Of a stretch of 7,300 nucleotides of DNA, positions 1 to 6,454 are shown one piece after another. The translations under genes and the position numbers were made by a program. A model generated the notes under the pieces. It worked only from the letters and a program-made list of their open reading frames with translations, did no database searches and had not been told where the DNA came from. Every line of letters begins with the position of its first letter. Position 1 is the stretch's first letter. The DNA is from JAPLGD01 sp041302745 (GTDB taxonomy: Bacteria > Bipolaricaulota > Bipolaricaulia > UBA7950 > UBA9294): the NCBI GenBank assembly GCA_041302745.1, contig JBFYQP010000023.1, positions 1-7,300 on the forward strand, in the 5' to 3' direction.

Positions 1-558
1 AACACCGTCGATCCCCTCACCGGCGTGAGCGCCGTCGACAACCTCGGCCGAGGCATGCCCTGGATTCGATGGGACCTCGTCGACGGGGACGATGTCGTCA
101 TCTCCATCCTGCCGAAGGGGGGCGGCAGCGACGCGGCGTCCCGCCTTGTCATCCTCCCTTGCGATGCGGGGCCCGCTCTGATCGCGGGCGCTGTCATCGA
201 CCATGTCGCCGCCTGCGAGGGCAAGGCTTGTCCCCCGATGGTCATCGGCCTCGGGATCGGCGGACCCGCAGAGGGCGCTCTGTCTCTCGCCGCGCGGGCA
301 CTCCTGCGCGATCTGGGAAGCCGGCACCCCGACCCGAACATCGCGGCGCTCGAAGACGAGATCCTCGATCTTGCCAACCGCACCGGCGTCGGCGCCGCAG
401 GACTCGGCGGGGCCGCGACCTGCCTCGACGTCCACGTCGAGGCCGCCTGCCGTCACCCGGCGTGTTTCCCGCTCGGCATCGTCATCTCCTGCTGGGCGGA
501 GCGGCGAGCGAGGGTGGTCGTTCACGCCGACGGCTCAGCAGAGGTTGTCGCACCGTGA
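1..558 (+). CDS. Fumarate hydratase class I, alpha subunit (N-terminal domain type), 3' part only
   Basis: This is the iron-sulfur catalytic subunit of a two-subunit class I fumarase, which interconverts fumarate and L-malate in the cytoplasm. The frame is open from base 1, so the start lies outside the window. The 185 visible residues are the C-terminal part of a family usually near 280-300 residues. Visible family motifs are DPLTG at 4-8, the substrate-loop motif LPKGGGSD at 37-44, ACPP at 76-79, GLGG at 134-137 and the closing CWAERRA at 164-170. Cys77 and Cys164 match two of the three cysteines that hold the 4Fe-4S cluster in this family; the third (CQDTG motif) would lie upstream. The stop overlaps the start of the beta-subunit gene, as expected for a co-translated pair. 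L-tartrate dehydratase alpha is a close relative and cannot be excluded by sequence alone, but the malate enzymes next door favour fumarase. Confidence 0.9.
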   Translation, partial: NTVDPLTGVSAVDNLGRGMPWIRWDLVDGDDVVISILPKGGGSDAASRLVILPCDAGPALIAGAVIDHVAACEGKACPPMVIGLGIGGPAEGALSLAARALLRDLGSRHPDPNIAALEDEILDLANRTGVGAAGLGGAATCLDVHVEAACRHPACFPLGIVISCWAERRARVVVHADGSAEVVAP

Positions 559-1151
559 CCCACGACCTCCGCCTTCCGATCGACGAGTCCACGGCCCGCA
601 GCCTGCGAGTCGGAGACGTCGCCTACGTTTCGGGCACGGTCTTCACCGCCCGCGACCTCGCCCATCGCCGCCTGCTCGAGGCGCACGCCCAAGGGCAGCG
701 CTTGCCGTTCGACGCCACCGGCCTCGCCCTCTACCACTGCGGCCCCGTCGTGCGACCCGTGAACGGCGGCTGGCACGTCCTGTCCGCAGGCCCCACGACG
801 AGCGCGCGCATGGAGCCCTTCGAACCTCGGTTTCTCAGGGCCTTCCACCCTCGGCTCGTGATCGGAAAGGGAGGCATGGGCCACGGGACGCAGGCCGCTC
901 TCGCACAGGAGGGCGCAGCCTACGCGCACTTCCCGGGCGGTGCGGGAGCGGTCGCTGCGCGGCACATCGTCCGCGTTCGAGCCGTGCACGGCCTCGAGGA
1001 GTGGGGGATGACGGAGGCCGTCTGGATCCTCGACGTCGACCGGTTCGGCCCGCTCCTCATTACGATGGACAGCGCGGGCGGGGACCTGTACAGCGACCGA
1101 CGGGCGGACGTCGCCCGCAACCTCGAGGTCGTGCGGGGCAGGATCCGATGA
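555..1151 (+). CDS. Fumarate hydratase class I, beta subunit (C-terminal domain type)
   Basis: This is the partner of the preceding alpha subunit, completing the fumarase active site at the subunit interface. I chose the GTG at 555, giving 198 residues, because it overlaps the alpha stop as GTGA, has a GAGG about ten bases upstream, and begins just before the domain. An ATG further upstream in this frame (base 69) would run antiparallel to nothing known and translates to arginine-rich nonsense across the alpha gene. Family motifs in order: YVSGTVFTARDLAH at 24-37, YHCGP at 60-64, AGPTTSARM at 78-86, IGKGGM at 103-108, FPGGAGAVAA at 126-135 and EEWGMTEAVW at 148-157. Length fits stand-alone beta subunits (about 180-210 residues). 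In many bacteria both domains are fused in one chain; here they are separate, an arrangement frequent in archaea and some bacteria. Tartrate dehydratase beta is the main alternative. Confidence 0.9.
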   Translation: MTHDLRLPIDESTARSLRVGDVAYVSGTVFTARDLAHRRLLEAHAQGQRLPFDATGLALYHCGPVVRPVNGGWHVLSAGPTTSARMEPFEPRFLRAFHPRLVIGKGGMGHGTQAALAQEGAAYAHFPGGAGAVAARHIVRVRAVHGLEEWGMTEAVWILDVDRFGPLLITMDSAGGDLYSDRRADVARNLEVVRGRIR

Positions 1152-1213
1152 CAAGGCGCGTAGGTTCGCGCGTCCAGCGGGCGCCACGGCCCTTGGGGGA
1201 CTGCCTTGGGATC

Positions 1214-1241
1214 TTGCGCTCCCGTTTCGGCGGGGTACGAT
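1214..1241 (+). promoter_or_regulatory. Candidate sigma-70-type promoter for the malate dehydrogenase and malic enzyme genes
   Basis: A TTGCGC (1214-1219) and a TACGAT (1236-1241) are separated by 16 bases in the only sizeable gap of the left half. Transcription would start near 1248, leaving a leader of about 30 bases before the ATG at 1278. Four of six bases match the consensus in the -35 box and four of six in the -10 box. The placement is convincing; the match alone is modest in GC-rich DNA. Confidence 0.45.
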
Positions 1242-1277
1242 GCCCAAGCGCTCTAGAGAAGCCACGAGGGGGGCATC

Positions 1278-2372
1278 ATGGCTGACAGCGTCCTGTACGA
1301 CGCGGCGGATCTTCGTCGCTACGCGGAGCGGTTTCTCGTCCGTTTCGAAGTCCCACCGGATGACGCCCGCATCGTGGCCGACGTTCTCGTCACGGCCGAC
1401 GAGCGGGGCATCGATTCCCACGGCGTCACGCGTCTGTACACGTACTACGGAAGGCGCCTCGAACGGAAGGTGACCGATCCCTCGTCGCCGACACGCGTCG
1501 TCAAGGAGACCCCGACAACCCTCCTTCTCGACGGAGGAAACGGCCTCGGACCGGTCATCGCCCACCGCGCGATGTCCCGCTGCATCGAGAAGGCGAAGGG
1601 GACCGGGCTTGCCCTCGTCAGCGTCCGCAACAGCAACCACTTCGGCATCGCCGGCTACTACGCCATGATGGCCCTGCGACACGACATGATCGGCGTCTCC
1701 CTCACGAACTCCCAGCCGTTCGTCGCGCCCACCTACTCCCGGACCGGCATCCTCGGGACGAACCCGATCGCGGTCGCCGTGCCCGCCGGGAAAGAGCGAC
1801 CGTTCGTCCTCGACATGGCGACGAGCATTGTCTCCTTGGGGAAGATCCAAGTGCACAGCAAGGCCAAGGAGGCGATCCCGCTCGGGTGGGGAATCGCCAA
1901 GACCGGCGAACAGACGGAGAACCCCGATGCGGTGCTCGACAAGGGCGCACTGCAGCCCTTGGGCGGTCCCGACTACCTTCGCGGCTACAAGGGCTACGGC
2001 TTGGCGCTTCTCGTCGACATCCTCACCGGCGTTCTCTCCGGCGCGGCCTCCGGCGCGGCGGTGGGTCGACCGTCGGACGACGGGATCGCCAATGTCGGCC
2101 ACTTCTTCCTCGCCGTCCGGGTCGACGCGATTCGCGACCTCGGCCTGTTCCAGGACGGGATGGACGGCCTGATTCGCCAGATGAAGGACGCCGCCAAGGT
2201 CCCCGGGCAAGACCGGGTCTACATCCACGGCGAGAAGGAGTTCGAGCGGGCCGAGCGGAGCGCGATCGAAGGAGTCCCCGTCCTGAAGGCGGCCGTCGAG
2301 CAGCTGGCGCTGGTCGGCAGGGACATCGGGGTGCCGTTCGATCTGACGCCCGCGGCACGGCGGGCCAAGTAG
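1278..2372 (+). CDS. Ldh2-family malate/L-lactate dehydrogenase (NAD(P)-dependent, non-Rossmann type)
   Basis: A 364-residue member of the Ldh2/MDH2 oxidoreductase family, which oxidises 2-hydroxyacids such as malate, lactate, sulfolactate or ureidoglycolate with NAD(P) and is unrelated to classical Rossmann-fold malate dehydrogenase. Family landmarks are GIDSHGV at 44-50 with the conserved histidine at 48, RNSNHFG at 117-123, GTNPIAVAVP at 160-169, DMATS at 179-183 and GYKGYGL at 236-242. The length is normal and no motif is missing, so it looks intact. The ATG at 1278 has a GAGGG seven bases upstream (1266-1270) and begins at the usual N-terminal helix. It lies 126 bp after fumarase and 25 bp before a malic enzyme. 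Malate is therefore the likeliest substrate, giving oxaloacetate; this is inferred from context, since substrate cannot be read from these motifs. No signal peptide is seen, so it should be cytoplasmic. Confidence 0.9.
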   Translation: MADSVLYDAADLRRYAERFLVRFEVPPDDARIVADVLVTADERGIDSHGVTRLYTYYGRRLERKVTDPSSPTRVVKETPTTLLLDGGNGLGPVIAHRAMSRCIEKAKGTGLALVSVRNSNHFGIAGYYAMMALRHDMIGVSLTNSQPFVAPTYSRTGILGTNPIAVAVPAGKERPFVLDMATSIVSLGKIQVHSKAKEAIPLGWGIAKTGEQTENPDAVLDKGALQPLGGPDYLRGYKGYGLALLVDILTGVLSGAASGAAVGRPSDDGIANVGHFFLAVRVDAIRDLGLFQDGMDGLIRQMKDAAKVPGQDRVYIHGEKEFERAERSAIEGVPVLKAAVEQLALVGRDIGVPFDLTPAARRAK

Positions 2373-2397
2373 CACGCGGAACCGGAAGGAGAGCACC

Positions 2398-3771
2398 GTG
2401 GCGACGAAGCGCAACAAGGAGCTGACCGTTGAGGAGCGGCTCGAACTGGCGAAGCGGCCCGGCCGCTTGGCGCCGGAATGGCACGCGTTCTACCGCGGCA
2501 AGGTGGAGACCGCCCTCAAGTGCTCGGTCACGAGCGCCGAGGATCTCGGCGTCTGGTACACGCCCGGCGTCGCCGCGCCGTGCAAGGAGATCCAGGCCGA
2601 TCCGGCGAAGGCGTTTGACTACACGAACAAGGCGAACGCCGTCGCCGTCGTTTCCGACGGCTCGCGCGTCCTCGGACTCGGCAACATCGGTCCTCTGGCG
2701 GGGCTTCCCGTCATGGAGGGGAAGGCGCTCCTGTTCAAGTACCTGGGCGGAGTCGGAGCGTTCCCCATCATGCTCGACACCCAGGATCCCGAGGAGATCA
2801 TCCAGGCCGTAAAGTGGATCGCTCCCGGCTTCGGGGGGATCAACCTCGAGGACTTCGCGACTCCGAAGTGCTTCGAGATCCTCGATCGGCTCCGCGCGGA
2901 GCTCGACATCCCCGTTTGGCATGACGATCAGCAGGGCACGGCGGCGATCGCCCTGGCCGCCCTGATCAACGCGCTCAAGATCGTCGGGAAGAACCTCGAC
3001 CGTGTCACGATCGCCCAACTCGGGATCGGCGCGGCCGGCGCGGCCACCGTCCGCGTCCTGATCAAGGCCGGAGTTCCTGCAGGCAACATCCGCGTCGTCG
3101 AGCTCGTCGACGGCGCCTCGACAACCCTCACTCGCGACCACGACCTCGAGCAGCTCTTCCCGCATCGCGGCGCGATGCTGCGCGAAACGAACCGCGACGG
3201 CGTACGAGGGGGGGTCTCGGAGGCCCTCGACGGCGCCGACGTCGTCATCGCGTTCACCAAGCCCGGCCCGGACACCATCCGGCAGGATTGGCTCTCCCGG
3301 ATGAACCGAGACGCAATCGGCTTCTTCATGGCCAACCCGATCCCGGAGATCTGGCCGTGGGACGCCCAAGCCGCGGGCCTGCGCGTCGTAGGAACCGGCC
3401 GAAGCGATTTCCCGAACCAGGTCAACAACTCGATCGGCTTCCCGGGGATCTTCCGCGGCACGCTCGACGTGTTCGCGAAGACGATCACCGACGAGATGAC
3501 GATCGCGGCCGCCTACGCCGTCGCCGAAACCGCCGAGGAGAAGGGTCTGCGCGACGACTACATCGTGCCGTCGATGATGGAGACCGAGGTGTTCATCAAC
3601 GAGGCCGTCGCCGTCGGACGGAAGGCGATCGAGCAGGGCATCGCGCGCCGCGTCCTGACGGAGGCCGAACTTCGTCTCGAAGCCGAGACAAGGATCCGGC
3701 ACGCGCAGGAGGAAACCCGAGTGCTGATGAAGAGCGGCGTCATTCCTCCGGCGCCGAAGGCGGCCAAGTAG
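2398..3771 (+). CDS. NAD(P)-dependent malic enzyme (malate dehydrogenase, oxaloacetate-decarboxylating), short form
   Basis: Oxidatively decarboxylates malate to pyruvate and CO2, using a divalent metal and NAD(P). The 457 residues contain the whole malic domain and NAD-binding domain but no C-terminal phosphotransacetylase-like domain, so it is the short type and not the E. coli MaeB fusion. Motifs in order: WYTPGVA at 53-59 with catalytic Tyr54; MEGKA at 106-110 with catalytic Lys109; NLEDF at 149-153 and WHDDQQGT at 174-181, whose acidic residues bind the metal; dinucleotide-binding GIGAAG at 209-214; MANPIPEI at 311-318; GRSDFPNQVNNS at 334-345. The strand after the glycine loop ends with Glu235 where many relatives have Asp; an acidic residue there usually goes with NAD rather than NADP, but this is only suggestive. 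The GTG at 2398 has AAGGAG six bases upstream (2386-2391). It sits 25 bp after the malate dehydrogenase gene and is probably co-transcribed with it. Confidence 0.95.
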   Translation: MATKRNKELTVEERLELAKRPGRLAPEWHAFYRGKVETALKCSVTSAEDLGVWYTPGVAAPCKEIQADPAKAFDYTNKANAVAVVSDGSRVLGLGNIGPLAGLPVMEGKALLFKYLGGVGAFPIMLDTQDPEEIIQAVKWIAPGFGGINLEDFATPKCFEILDRLRAELDIPVWHDDQQGTAAIALAALINALKIVGKNLDRVTIAQLGIGAAGAATVRVLIKAGVPAGNIRVVELVDGASTTLTRDHDLEQLFPHRGAMLRETNRDGVRGGVSEALDGADVVIAFTKPGPDTIRQDWLSRMNRDAIGFFMANPIPEIWPWDAQAAGLRVVGTGRSDFPNQVNNSIGFPGIFRGTLDVFAKTITDEMTIAAAYAVAETAEEKGLRDDYIVPSMMETEVFINEAVAVGRKAIEQGIARRVLTEAELRLEAETRIRHAQEETRVLMKSGVIPPAPKAAK

Positions 3772-3795
3772 CGACACAGGCACGCGACCGACCCT

Positions 3796-3815
3796 CCGGG
3801 TGCTCGATGCACCGG
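3796..3815 (+). terminator. Weak hairpin after the malic enzyme gene, possible terminator
   Basis: Twenty-four bases after the malic enzyme stop, CCGG(G)TGC can pair with GCACCGG around a TCGAT loop: seven base pairs with one bulged G. No T-run follows, so it is not a textbook intrinsic terminator. It lies before the next promoter, where a terminator would be expected. Confidence 0.3.
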
Positions 3816-3821
3816 TTCCCC

Positions 3822-3854
3822 GATCTATAGCGTCTGCTTGTCTCTCCATAGATC
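3822..3854. repeat. Perfect 7-bp inverted repeat flanking a -35 element, possible operator
   Basis: GATCTAT at 3822-3828 is matched by its exact reverse complement ATAGATC at 3848-3854, with 19 bases between. The arms bracket the proposed -35 box (3838-3843) of the AbrB-PhoU gene. This is where a dimeric regulator could bind, perhaps the AbrB domain of the gene itself. The AT-rich arms stand out in this GC-rich sequence. A 7-bp repeat can arise by chance, and no PhoB-box-like direct repeat is apparent here. Confidence 0.3.
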
Positions 3855-3866
3855 ACCGCCTAAGAT
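3838..3866 (+). promoter_or_regulatory. Candidate sigma-70-type promoter for the AbrB-PhoU gene
   Basis: TTGTCT (3838-3843) and TAAGAT (3861-3866) are 17 bases apart, the optimal spacing, and match consensus at four and five of six positions. Transcription would begin near 3873, leaving a short leader of roughly 28 bases that contains the strong ribosome binding site. This is the best promoter-like pair in the window, and its bacterial style is one reason to favour a bacterial host. Confidence 0.55.
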
Positions 3867-3889
3867 CCATGGGGAGCGGACCGTACTCG

Positions 3890-3895
3890 AGGAGG
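3890..3895 (+). promoter_or_regulatory. Strong Shine-Dalgarno site that fixes the AbrB-PhoU start
   Basis: A full AGGAGG lies five bases before the GTG at 3901. This supports that GTG over the TTG at 3838, which opens the same frame 21 codons earlier but falls inside the proposed -35 box. Confidence 0.8.
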
Positions 3896-3900
3896 CACCC

Positions 3901-4911
3901 GTGTACAAACGCAAGGTCCAGAAAACCGGGGGATCGACGTACTTCGTGACTCTGCCCAAGGAGTGGGCCGAGAGTGTCGGAATCGGACCGGGGACCGTCG
4001 TCACGCTGATGCCCAACGACTCGGGCGCGTTGCTCCTCGTTCCCGAGGCTTTGTCGGAGCGCAACGAGTGCGTCGTCGAACTTGGGGACTGGGATGCGGA
4101 CCGGGTGTTCCGCGAGATCTACTCCCGTTACATCGTTGGCTTCGACATCATCGAGGTTCGCGGGGAGCGCATCGGTCCCGACCAGCGGCGGATGATTCGC
4201 GAGGTCTCGCAAGCCCTGGTGGGGCTCGAGATCTTCGACGAGTCGCAGAGCCGCGTCGTCCTCCACGCCCTCGTGAACGTCCGCGACTTCCCGGCAGAGA
4301 AGACGCTGCGCCGGGTCTTCGACATCACCCGCGCGATGGTGTTCGACGCCGTCTCGGCATTTGCTCACCACGACCAGGAACTCGCCCGCGACGTCATCGA
4401 GCGCGACAGCGACGTGGACCGGCTCTCGCTCCTCATCGCGCGCCAGTTCAGTCTCCTCCTCCGCGACCTGATGCTCGAGGAGGACTTCGGCCTCTCGCGC
4501 CTCCAGTTCTTCCACTACAACGACGTGGCCCATCAGCTCGAGCGGGTTGCCGACCACGCCGGGAAGATCTCCGAAGCGACGATCGCGCTTGAGTCCCCCA
4601 TCGTCGCCGCCGTGGGGCACGAGATCGAGGCGCGCGCCAAGACCTCGATGGCGATCCTCGAACGAGCGGTGACCGCGTTTTCGACACAAGACATGGAGCT
4701 CGCCAACCAGGTGCTCGGGGAGCGCGCGAACGAGGAACGCCTCTTCTCGATCACCCGCCGTACGGCGTCCGACAAGCAGCCCGACGCGGCGGCCGCGATC
4801 AGCATCGTGATGGACAGCCTGGTCAGGATCCGCGAATACGGCTTCAACATCGCCGAGAACGCACTCGACGCGCCGGCGTCGACGTACTCACGAACGGCCA
4901 ATCGCCCCTAG
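3901..4911 (+). CDS. AbrB/SpoVT-domain PhoU-like phosphate regulator
   Basis: A 336-residue fusion of an N-terminal AbrB/SpoVT/MazE-type swapped-hairpin DNA-binding domain and two PhoU-type three-helix units. Residues 4-47 form the AbrB part, with the hallmark RKVQKTGGSTYFVTLPKEW at 4-22 and a following VGIGPGTVV turn (26-34). The PhoU part shows the acidic metal-binding pattern ERDSDVDRL at 167-175, HQLERVADHAGKI at 211-223, and a final RIREYGFNIAENA at 309-321. No membrane segment or signal peptide is seen. Proteins of this layout are annotated as phosphate uptake regulators, most often in archaea, and are thought to combine PhoU-type sensing with DNA binding. The gene faces the end of a pst-phoU operon across 24 bp, which supports a phosphate role. 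It has its own promoter and strong ribosome site. That it binds DNA and represses or activates pst is inference. Confidence 0.88.
   Translation: MYKRKVQKTGGSTYFVTLPKEWAESVGIGPGTVVTLMPNDSGALLLVPEALSERNECVVELGDWDADRVFREIYSRYIVGFDIIEVRGERIGPDQRRMIREVSQALVGLEIFDESQSRVVLHALVNVRDFPAEKTLRRVFDITRAMVFDAVSAFAHHDQELARDVIERDSDVDRLSLLIARQFSLLLRDLMLEEDFGLSRLQFFHYNDVAHQLERVADHAGKISEATIALESPIVAAVGHEIEARAKTSMAILERAVTAFSTQDMELANQVLGERANEERLFSITRRTASDKQPDAAAAISIVMDSLVRIREYGFNIAENALDAPASTYSRTANRP
4865..4882. other. Perfect hairpin at the convergent phoU junction, possible terminator for the minus-strand operon
   Basis: TCGACGC at 4865-4871 and GCGTCGA at 4876-4882 form a perfect 7-bp stem with a GCCG loop. It lies inside the last codons of the AbrB-PhoU gene and 53 bases beyond the stop of the opposing phoU gene. 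It could halt the minus-strand transcript or both. Neither side has a T-run, and GC-rich coding sequence makes such stems by chance. Confidence 0.25.
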
Positions 4912-4935
4912 ACGCGCGCAGGAAACCGCTCGACG

Positions 4936-5643
4936 CTACGTGGTCGGCCTGTCGTCGGAGGCTCGGTAGACGTTCAGTTCCTCCATGCTGCCGCTCGAGA
5001 CGAAGACGATCTGCTCGCAGACGTTCGTCACGAGGTCGGCAATGCGCTCGAGGTTGTGGCTGACCCACATGAGGTACGTCGCCTGCGTGATCTTCGACGA
5101 GTCCCCGGCCATGAGGTGGAAGAGGTCGCGGTCGATCAGGTTGTGCAGGCGGTCCGCCTCGTCGTCCCGCACGGCGATTTCGCGCGCCCGCGCACCGTCC
5201 CAGCGCGAATAGGCGTCCATCACGTCCGCGAGCATTCCCAAGACGACGTCCACAAGCTTCGGGATGTCGATGAGCGGCTTGATCAGCGGCGCGTCGCCCA
5301 TGAGAAGCAGGATCTTGCCGATCCCCTCGGCTTGGTCGCCCATCCGCTCCAGGTCCGAGGCGACGTGAAGCGCTGCCGTCACACGTCGGAGGTCGCCGGC
5401 CATCGGCTGTTGCGTGGCGAGAAGGCGCAGGCAGTGCTCCTCGATCTCGTACCGCTTCTTGTTGATCGCGGCGTCGCCGGCGATCAGAGCGCGCGCCCCC
5501 GCTTGGTCCCGCGCCTGCAGGACCCGAAGTCCCTCGCGGATCGCGGCCGCGACCCTCTCTCCAAGCGCAAGCACTTCGCGCTCCAGGGCGTGCAGATCAT
5601 CCACGTACGCGCCGCGCGTTGTCTTCCCCGTCATGGATTCCAT
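4936..5643 (-). CDS. phoU: Phosphate-specific transport system accessory protein PhoU
   Basis: A 235-residue classical PhoU, the cytoplasmic partner of the PstSCAB phosphate transporter that restrains uptake and passes phosphate status to the response system. Both three-helix halves are present. The first carries GDAAINKKRYEIEE at 56-69 and SDLERMGDQAEGIG at 96-109; the second carries VRDDEADRLHNLID at 158-171 and SHNLERIADLVTNVCE at 195-210. The repeated acidic E/DxxxD patterns are the metal-cluster ligands in this family. Length is typical (about 215-240). The ATG at 5643 begins one base after the pstB stop (TAGGATG). A second in-frame ATG at 5634 (residue 4) has an AGGA at 5646-5643 spaced eight bases away, so the true start may be three codons later. 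It ends 24 bp from the oppositely directed AbrB-PhoU gene. No phoR or phoB gene is visible nearby. Confidence 0.95.
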   Translation of the reverse strand: MESMTGKTTRGAYVDDLHALEREVLALGERVAAAIREGLRVLQARDQAGARALIAGDAAINKKRYEIEEHCLRLLATQQPMAGDLRRVTAALHVASDLERMGDQAEGIGKILLLMGDAPLIKPLIDIPKLVDVVLGMLADVMDAYSRWDGARAREIAVRDDEADRLHNLIDRDLFHLMAGDSSKITQATYLMWVSHNLERIADLVTNVCEQIVFVSSGSMEELNVYRASDDRPTT

Positions 5644-5646
5644 CCT
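5643..5646 (-). promoter_or_regulatory. Ribosome binding site that may favour the second phoU start
   Basis: On the minus strand, AGGA formed by the end of the pstB stop codon and the first phoU ATG lies eight bases before the ATG at 5634-5632. For the ATG at 5643 no comparable purine-rich site is seen at normal spacing, so that start would rely on coupling to pstB termination. Confidence 0.35.
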
Positions 5647-6454
5647 AGCCGAACTTCCCCGTGATGTACGCCTCGGTCCGCGGGTCCGACGGTCGGGTGA
5701 ACAGCTGCTCCGTCGGCGCGAACTCGATCAGATCGCCGAGCAACAGGAACGCGGTCTCGTCGGAGACCCGCGCCGCCTGCTGCATGTTGTGGGTCACGAT
5801 AACGATCGTCATCTCCTGCTTCAGCTCCTGGACAAGATCCTCGATCTTCGCCGTGGCCACCGGGTCAAGCGCCGAGCACGGCTCGTCCATCAGGAGGACC
5901 TCGGGCTCGACGGCAAGGGCGCGCGCAAGGCACAGCCTCTGCTGCTGTCCACCCGAAAGGTCGAAGCCGCTCTTCTTTCGAAGATGGTCCTTCACCTCGT
6001 CCCACAGCGCCGCTCGGCGAAGCGCGATCTCTACACGCTCATTCAGGCGGTCCGCCATGCCGTTGACCCGCAACCCGAAGGCGACGTTCTCGTAGATCGA
6101 CTTCGGAAACGGGTTCGGCTTCTGGAAGACCATCCCGATACGGCGGCGGATCTCGACCGGATCGGCGTCGCGACCGTAGATGTCCTGCCCGTGGTAGAGG
6201 ATCTGCCCCTCCAGGTGCAAGTGCGGGATCAGGTCGTTCATCCGGTTCAGCGCTCGAATCAGCGTGCTCTTCCCGCACCCGGAGGGTCCGATGATCGCCG
6301 TCGCGCGGCACACGGGGAACGCGAGGGTTACGTCGCGGAGCGCCTGCTGTTTTCCGTACCAGAGGGAGAGCTCCGCGACACGCAACACGGGCTCGACCGC
6401 GCACGTCGCCTCGAGGGTCGAGCGAGAACCGAGAGAGACCGATGATCGTCCCAC
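5645..6454 (-). CDS. pstB: Phosphate ABC transporter ATP-binding protein PstB
   Basis: The ATPase that powers high-affinity phosphate import through the PstC-PstA channel, at the inner face of the membrane. All ABC motifs are intact in the 269 residues: Walker A GPSGCGKST at 56-64, Q-loop Gln111 within MVFQKPNPFP, signature LSGGQ at 166-170, Walker B VLLMDEP at 186-192 with catalytic Glu191, D-loop SALD at 194-197 and switch His222. PstB-specific traits include the KPNPFPKSIYENVAFG stretch (112-127), EPCSALDP, THNMQQAARVSD and the closing ITGKFG. The GTG at 6454 directly follows the pstA stop with no gap, and GAAGG lies eight bases upstream within pstA. This start gives about 22 residues before the conserved domain, slightly long for the family; the in-frame GTG at residue 23 is an alternative. 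The stop is one base from phoU. Confidence 0.97.
   Translation of the reverse strand: MGRSSVSLGSRSTLEATCAVEPVLRVAELSLWYGKQQALRDVTLAFPVCRATAIIGPSGCGKSTLIRALNRMNDLIPHLHLEGQILYHGQDIYGRDADPVEIRRRIGMVFQKPNPFPKSIYENVAFGLRVNGMADRLNERVEIALRRAALWDEVKDHLRKKSGFDLSGGQQQRLCLARALAVEPEVLLMDEPCSALDPVATAKIEDLVQELKQEMTIVIVTHNMQQAARVSDETAFLLLGDLIEFAPTEQLFTRPSDPRTEAYITGKFG

Noticed and set aside
1156..1171. GCGCG/CGCGC five-base stem just after the fumarase beta stop
   Set aside because: Short, with a six-base loop and no T-run; stems of this size are common by chance in such GC-rich sequence, so it is not called a terminator.
1148..1285. Possible 45-codon plus-strand gene whose ATG overlaps the fumarase beta stop (ATGA), with AGGA four bases upstream
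   Set aside because: The start context is tempting, but the product is arginine-rich without a known pattern, and the frame runs through the candidate promoter and into the malate dehydrogenase start. Conservation in relatives would be needed to revive it.
522..2417. Open minus-strand frame of about 630 codons opposite the fumarase beta and malate dehydrogenase genes
   Set aside because: It is rich in Arg, Asp, Gly and Val with no recognisable domain and lies wholly antisense to well-supported genes; GC-rich coding DNA commonly leaves the opposite strand free of stops.
2023..3849. Second long open minus-strand frame of about 600 codons opposite the malic enzyme gene
   Set aside because: Same low-complexity composition and no motif, and it crosses the start of the neighbouring gene and the promoter gap; a shadow of the malic enzyme frame.
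3838..3900. TTG start at 3838 for the AbrB-PhoU gene, adding 21 residues
   Set aside because: The extension precedes the AbrB domain with no similarity to it, the TTG overlaps the -35 box, and the GTG at 3901 has a perfect AGGAGG at ideal spacing.
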